Part shown: positions 15,464 to 18,188 of the stretch, piece by piece | Layout of the letters: the number at the start of each line of letters is the position of its first letter | Numbering within the stretch: the stretch's first letter is position 1 | NCBI GenBank assembly: GCA_002292215.1 | Contig: DBBN01000026.1 | Coordinates: 1 to 18,188 of the forward strand | Direction of reading: 5' to 3' | Length of the DNA stretch: 18,188 nucleotides | Source of the DNA: Glaciecola sp. UBA983 | GTDB lineage: Bacteria > Pseudomonadota > Gammaproteobacteria > Enterobacterales > Alteromonadaceae | Program-made: the position numbers and the translations under genes | The notes under the pieces: generated by a model | The model's database searches: none | What the model was told of the DNA's origin: nothing | The model's input: only the letters and a program-made list of their open reading frames with translations

Positions 15464-17194
15464 CTAGTGTGCTTTTATGCCACGTTTTTCCATTGATGCA
15501 TAAATTATTTTTGCTTGAACCAACGTAATAATATTACTTACTAACCAATACAATACTAGACCGGCTGGGAACCACATAAAGAAAATAGTCATCATGACAG
15601 GCATAAACTGCATGATTTTCTTTTGCATTTCATCGGTTACCGTCATTGGCTGTAACTTCTGAAGCATGTACATTGAAATACCAGTTAACACAGGTAAAAC
15701 AAAGAATGGGTCTTTAGTCGATAAATCCGTGATCCACAATACAAAGTCAGCTTGGCGCAATTCAACACTTTCTAGGAATACCCAATAAAGAGCTAAGAAT
15801 ATTGGCATTTGCAGTAATAGAGGGAAACAGCCACCCATAGGGTTGACCTTTTCTTTCTTATACAGCTCCATCATAGCTTGTGACATCTTTTGGCGGTCAT
15901 CGCCAAATCGGTCTTTCAATTGAGTCATTTTAGGCGCTAATACGCGCATCTTCGCCATTGATTCATATTGCTTTTTGGTTAACGGATACATGATCCCTTT
16001 AACAATAATAGTAATGATGATAATTGCGACGCCCCAGTTTACAACCACACCTTGAATAATTTGTAGTAACCAGAATAACCATTCAGAGATAAACCATAAA
16101 AAGCCATAATCAACAGTTAAGTTTAAGCCTGTGGCATATAGCTTAAGTGTATCCTGGTCTTTAGGACCAAGATAGAGGACACTTTCTAAGATGGTTTGAG
16201 TACCGGCAGCAATACTTACTGGCTCAGAAGTGTAACCAATTGTGGCATATTCGTTATTAATTGAACGAGTATAAATGGTATTTGTTTTATCTTGTGGCGG
16301 CACCCATGCAGATAAGAAGTAATGCTCGATCATCGCAATCCAACCGGCAGGGGTTGCTACGCGTAGATTTTCTTCTTCAATATCGCTAAACGGATGTTTT
16401 TGATACTGTTCTTGATCCGTACCATATGCTGCGCCACGATAAGTTGGCATGAACATGTTACCTTCAGGTAAAGCGAAGGTTTGTTTAAGTTGAGCATAGG
16501 GCTGAACGATTGCGGTATTAATCGAGTTATTAGCAACAGTTTGTTGTAACTCTATCGCATGACTACCACGGGTAAAGATAAACGTTTTAGTAATTTGTAT
16601 ACCATCATTCCCGACCCAACTAAGTGGTACTGATAAGGTGTCATTATTTAACGTATATTGCATGCTGCTTGTTGTGTATAAAGGACGACCTGCAGGATTA
16701 GCATCTGGACCATTAGTGCCGATTAATCCACTTTGCGCCACATATAATGCAGCTGCGTTAGGACGTAATAAGCTATAAGAATCGCTAGAACCTTTAGTAA
16801 CAGGATATTTAACTAAGTTGGCTTTAATTACATCGCCACCTAATAAATCAATTGTTACCAATAATGTATCTGTGACAACATCAACAAAACGCTCACTTTG
16901 ACCTTGTTGATTTTGCATAACAGGGACAGTAGGTTGACTAGCCATACCGGCTGGTACGTCAACTGCACTGTTAGTAGCTGCATTTTCTGTCGAGTTATTT
17001 ACTGAGCTATTTACTGAATTAGGAACAGTCAAATTAGTACTTGCGACAAATTTTGCCTCTGGTAATGCTAATTCGTTTTGTGTTTGCTCAACTGGCGTGA
17101 CCGCTTTTGGCCCGTATGCTGACTGCCATTCCTGCCATAGTAAAAAACTCACTAGTGCAAGGGCAATAAGCATAAAACTACGTTGTGATTCCAT
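15464..17194 (-). CDS. yidC: Membrane protein insertase YidC
   Basis: Inserts and folds inner-membrane proteins, alone or with SecYEG; its known clients include the F0 c and a subunits encoded at the left of this window. It has 576 residues (E. coli 548). N-terminal membrane anchor SFMLIALALVSFLLWQEWQ (5-23); an Asn/Ser/Thr-rich linker around 50-80; a large periplasmic beta-sandwich domain to about 355. The Oxa1/YidC core occupies 362-576, with KGIMYPLTKKQYESMAKMR, the coiled cytoplasmic hairpin (APKMTQLKDRFGDDRQKM), NPMGGCFPLLLQMPIF, and further membrane helices near the end. The C-tail MEKRGIKAH is short and basic. Start ATG 17194 follows AAGAGA, nine bases after the yidD stop. Confidence 0.97.
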   Translation of the reverse strand: MESQRSFMLIALALVSFLLWQEWQSAYGPKAVTPVEQTQNELALPEAKFVASTNLTVPNSVNSSVNNSTENAATNSAVDVPAGMASQPTVPVMQNQQGQSERFVDVVTDTLLVTIDLLGGDVIKANLVKYPVTKGSSDSYSLLRPNAAALYVAQSGLIGTNGPDANPAGRPLYTTSSMQYTLNNDTLSVPLSWVGNDGIQITKTFIFTRGSHAIELQQTVANNSINTAIVQPYAQLKQTFALPEGNMFMPTYRGAAYGTDQEQYQKHPFSDIEEENLRVATPAGWIAMIEHYFLSAWVPPQDKTNTIYTRSINNEYATIGYTSEPVSIAAGTQTILESVLYLGPKDQDTLKLYATGLNLTVDYGFLWFISEWLFWLLQIIQGVVVNWGVAIIIITIIVKGIMYPLTKKQYESMAKMRVLAPKMTQLKDRFGDDRQKMSQAMMELYKKEKVNPMGGCFPLLLQMPIFLALYWVFLESVELRQADFVLWITDLSTKDPFFVLPVLTGISMYMLQKLQPMTVTDEMQKKIMQFMPVMMTIFFMWFPAGLVLYWLVSNIITLVQAKIIYASMEKRGIKAH

Positions 17195-17203
17195 TTTGGT
17201 CTC

Positions 17204-17473
17204 TTACTTAGGTTTGTGATTTTTATTGTTATCAGGCACGGGATCAATCCCACCTGGATGAAACGGATGACATTTTAATATGCGACGGCCAGATAACCAA
17301 ACACCTTTTATACATCCATAGGTCTTAAATGAATCTAACGCATACTGCGAACACGTAGGATGAAACCGACAATTACTGCCTAAAAAAGGAGAAATAGCGA
17401 TTTGGTAAAATCTAATCAGCGCTATAAATGGAAAAATTAAGATTTTTCGCAGCGTATTTTTAGCTTTTTCCAT
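17204..17473 (-). CDS. yidD: Membrane protein insertion efficiency factor YidD
   Basis: A small protein (89 residues) thought to sit at the inner membrane and help YidC-dependent insertion. It carries an amphipathic/hydrophobic N-terminal segment ([20 protein letters not shown]) and then the invariant cysteine-rich core [17 protein letters not shown], with [16 protein letters not shown] completing the family signature. The ATG at 17473 lies inside the 3' end of rnpA in another frame (37-base overlap), the normal arrangement for this pair. Followed by yidC after nine bases. Confidence 0.96.
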   Translation of the reverse strand: MEKAKNTLRKILIFPFIALIRFYQIAISPFLGSNCRFHPTCSQYALDSFKTYGCIKGVWLSGRRILKCHPFHPGGIDPVPDNNKNHKPK

Positions 17474-17799
17474 AGGGTGTTAAGCAGTTCATTAAATTCT
17501 TGGTTGCTAAGAGTATCAAGATTACTCTTTCCGATCACGATAATATCAACATTTGGTAAAAAATGCTGGTGATGACGGAAACTTTCTCTAATAACGCGCT
17601 TTAATCTATTACGGTCATGTGCTTTCTTAACACGATTTTTGGCAATAGTTATACCTAACCGAGGATGGTCATTTTGTGAGTTAATGCGTGCGAGGATAGT
17701 AACGTGTTTCGAAGGTGCAGGTACAGCTTCAGAAAAAACATAACTAAAGTGGGCCGGAGTTAACAGGCGTAACTCCCGAGTGAACGATACGTTACCCAC
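17437..17799 (-). CDS. rnpA: Ribonuclease P protein component
   Basis: Basic protein subunit that binds the M1 RNA and the 5' leader of precursor tRNAs. It has 120 residues (E. coli 119). The start is GTG at 17799, giving [22 protein letters not shown], which matches the family N-terminus. The RNR signature is in [26 protein letters not shown], the conserved arginine/lysine helix that contacts RNA. The gene begins 24 bp after rpmH, with which it is co-transcribed, and its last 37 bases overlap yidD. Confidence 0.97.
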   Translation of the reverse strand: MGNVSFTRELRLLTPAHFSYVFSEAVPAPSKHVTILARINSQNDHPRLGITIAKNRVKKAHDRNRLKRVIRESFRHHQHFLPNVDIIVIGKSNLDTLSNQEFNELLNTLWKKLKIRCEKS

Positions 17800-17823
17800 T
17801 TTAATACTCGTTATGTGCTTTGA

Positions 17824-17958
17824 TTATGCAGATAAACGTGCGCGACCTTTTGCACGACGATTTGCAAGAATCTTACGACCATTTTTAGTTGCCATGCGAG
17901 CACGGAAACCATGTGAACGAGCGCGTTTTAAATTGCTTGGTTGAAATGTTCTTTTCAT
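17824..17958 (-). CDS. rpmH: 50S ribosomal protein L34
   Basis: A 44-residue, very basic protein of the large subunit, read directly from the sequence: [18 protein letters not shown], then [18 protein letters not shown] and KGRARLSA. It is identical in length and layout to other proteobacterial L34 proteins; MKRTFQPS and the GF.ARMAT.NGR core are unmistakable. The ATG is at 17958 and the TAA ends at 17824. First gene of rpmH-rnpA-yidD-yidC, transcribed away from the expected dnaA gene beyond the right edge. Confidence 0.98.
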   Translation of the reverse strand: MKRTFQPSNLKRARSHGFRARMATKNGRKILANRRAKGRARLSA

Positions 17959-18033
17959 TACCTAAGTCTCTACTTTATAGTTTAGTTAAACACAATGCGT
18001 GAAAAATGTTGTTACCGGCTGAACATATACCAC

Positions 18034-18061
18034 TATATAAATATAGGTTCGATTAAGCCAA
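18034..18061 (-). promoter_or_regulatory. Predicted rpmH promoter P2
   Basis: Reading leftward: -35 TTGGCT (18056-18061), 16-bp spacer, -10 TATATA (18034-18039). The leader to rpmH would be about 70 bases. Confidence 0.5.
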
Positions 18062-18101
18062 TGACGTGAAATTCATCAATACCGCTGTAAAAGGACGCGC
18101 A

Positions 18102-18130
18102 ATAATAGAGATCTAATCACGTTTTGTCAA
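18102..18130 (-). promoter_or_regulatory. Predicted strong rpmH promoter P1
   Basis: Reading leftward: consensus -35 TTGACA (18125-18130), optimal 17-bp spacer, -10 TATTAT (18102-18107). The leader would be about 135 bases. Strong and tandem promoters are expected for a ribosomal protein operon. No perfect DnaA box was found between 17959 and 18188. Confidence 0.75.
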
Positions 18131-18188
18131 TGCTTAATGCACCGTTTATTACATAAATCGCGCAGAAAATGATCAACATTATTAGTTA

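Overview
This AT-rich window is the replication-origin neighbourhood of a gammaproteobacterial chromosome. Protein sequences and gene order (rpmH-rnpA-yidD-yidC-mnmE-mioC / oriC / mnmG-rsmG-parA-parB-atp) fit a marine Alteromonadales/Vibrionales-type organism. I do not commit to a genus. Nearly every gene is transcribed leftward (minus strand); the one clear exception is a fructokinase gene.

Layout, left to right. (1) 1-3581: the proximal part of the ATP synthase operon, atpI-atpB-atpE-atpF-atpH-atpA, with atpA cut by the left edge. A good sigma70 promoter lies just upstream of atpI. (2) 3801-8093: parB-parA-rsmG-mnmG, a tight operon for chromosome partition and for rRNA/tRNA modification. 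(3) 8094-8787: the gene-free core, taken as oriC. It has two perfect DnaA boxes, several near-consensus boxes, AT-rich tracts, a perfect IHF-type site, and a probable unlisted 36-residue membrane miniprotein gene. (4) 8788-11306: a two-gene sugar module made of a GH13 sucrose phosphorylase and a divergent PfkB fructokinase. Their shared control region contains a perfect 14-bp palindrome that looks like a LacI-family operator. (5) 11361-15322: a very compact leftward operon yajQ-mnmE-mioC-dnaT-dnaC, whose last two products are primosome/helicase-loading proteins. (6) 15464-17958: yidC-yidD-rnpA-rpmH, ended by a strong intrinsic terminator and driven by two good promoters at the right edge. dnaA is expected just beyond the window on the plus strand but is not seen here.

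How the genes work together: the backbone is housekeeping (energy, partition, tRNA wobble modification by MnmE/MnmG, RNase P, membrane insertion). The accessory content is the sucrose module. Sucrose phosphorylase would yield glucose-1-phosphate and fructose, and the kinase would capture the fructose as fructose-6-phosphate. No transporter or regulator for it is present in the window.

The points most worth a second look are: helicase-loader genes placed beside the origin in the mnmE-mioC operon, with a perfect DnaA box on the dnaC start; a loader that seems to lack the usual AAA+ arginine finger; a sugar module wedged beside oriC; and the small ORF flanked by direct repeats.
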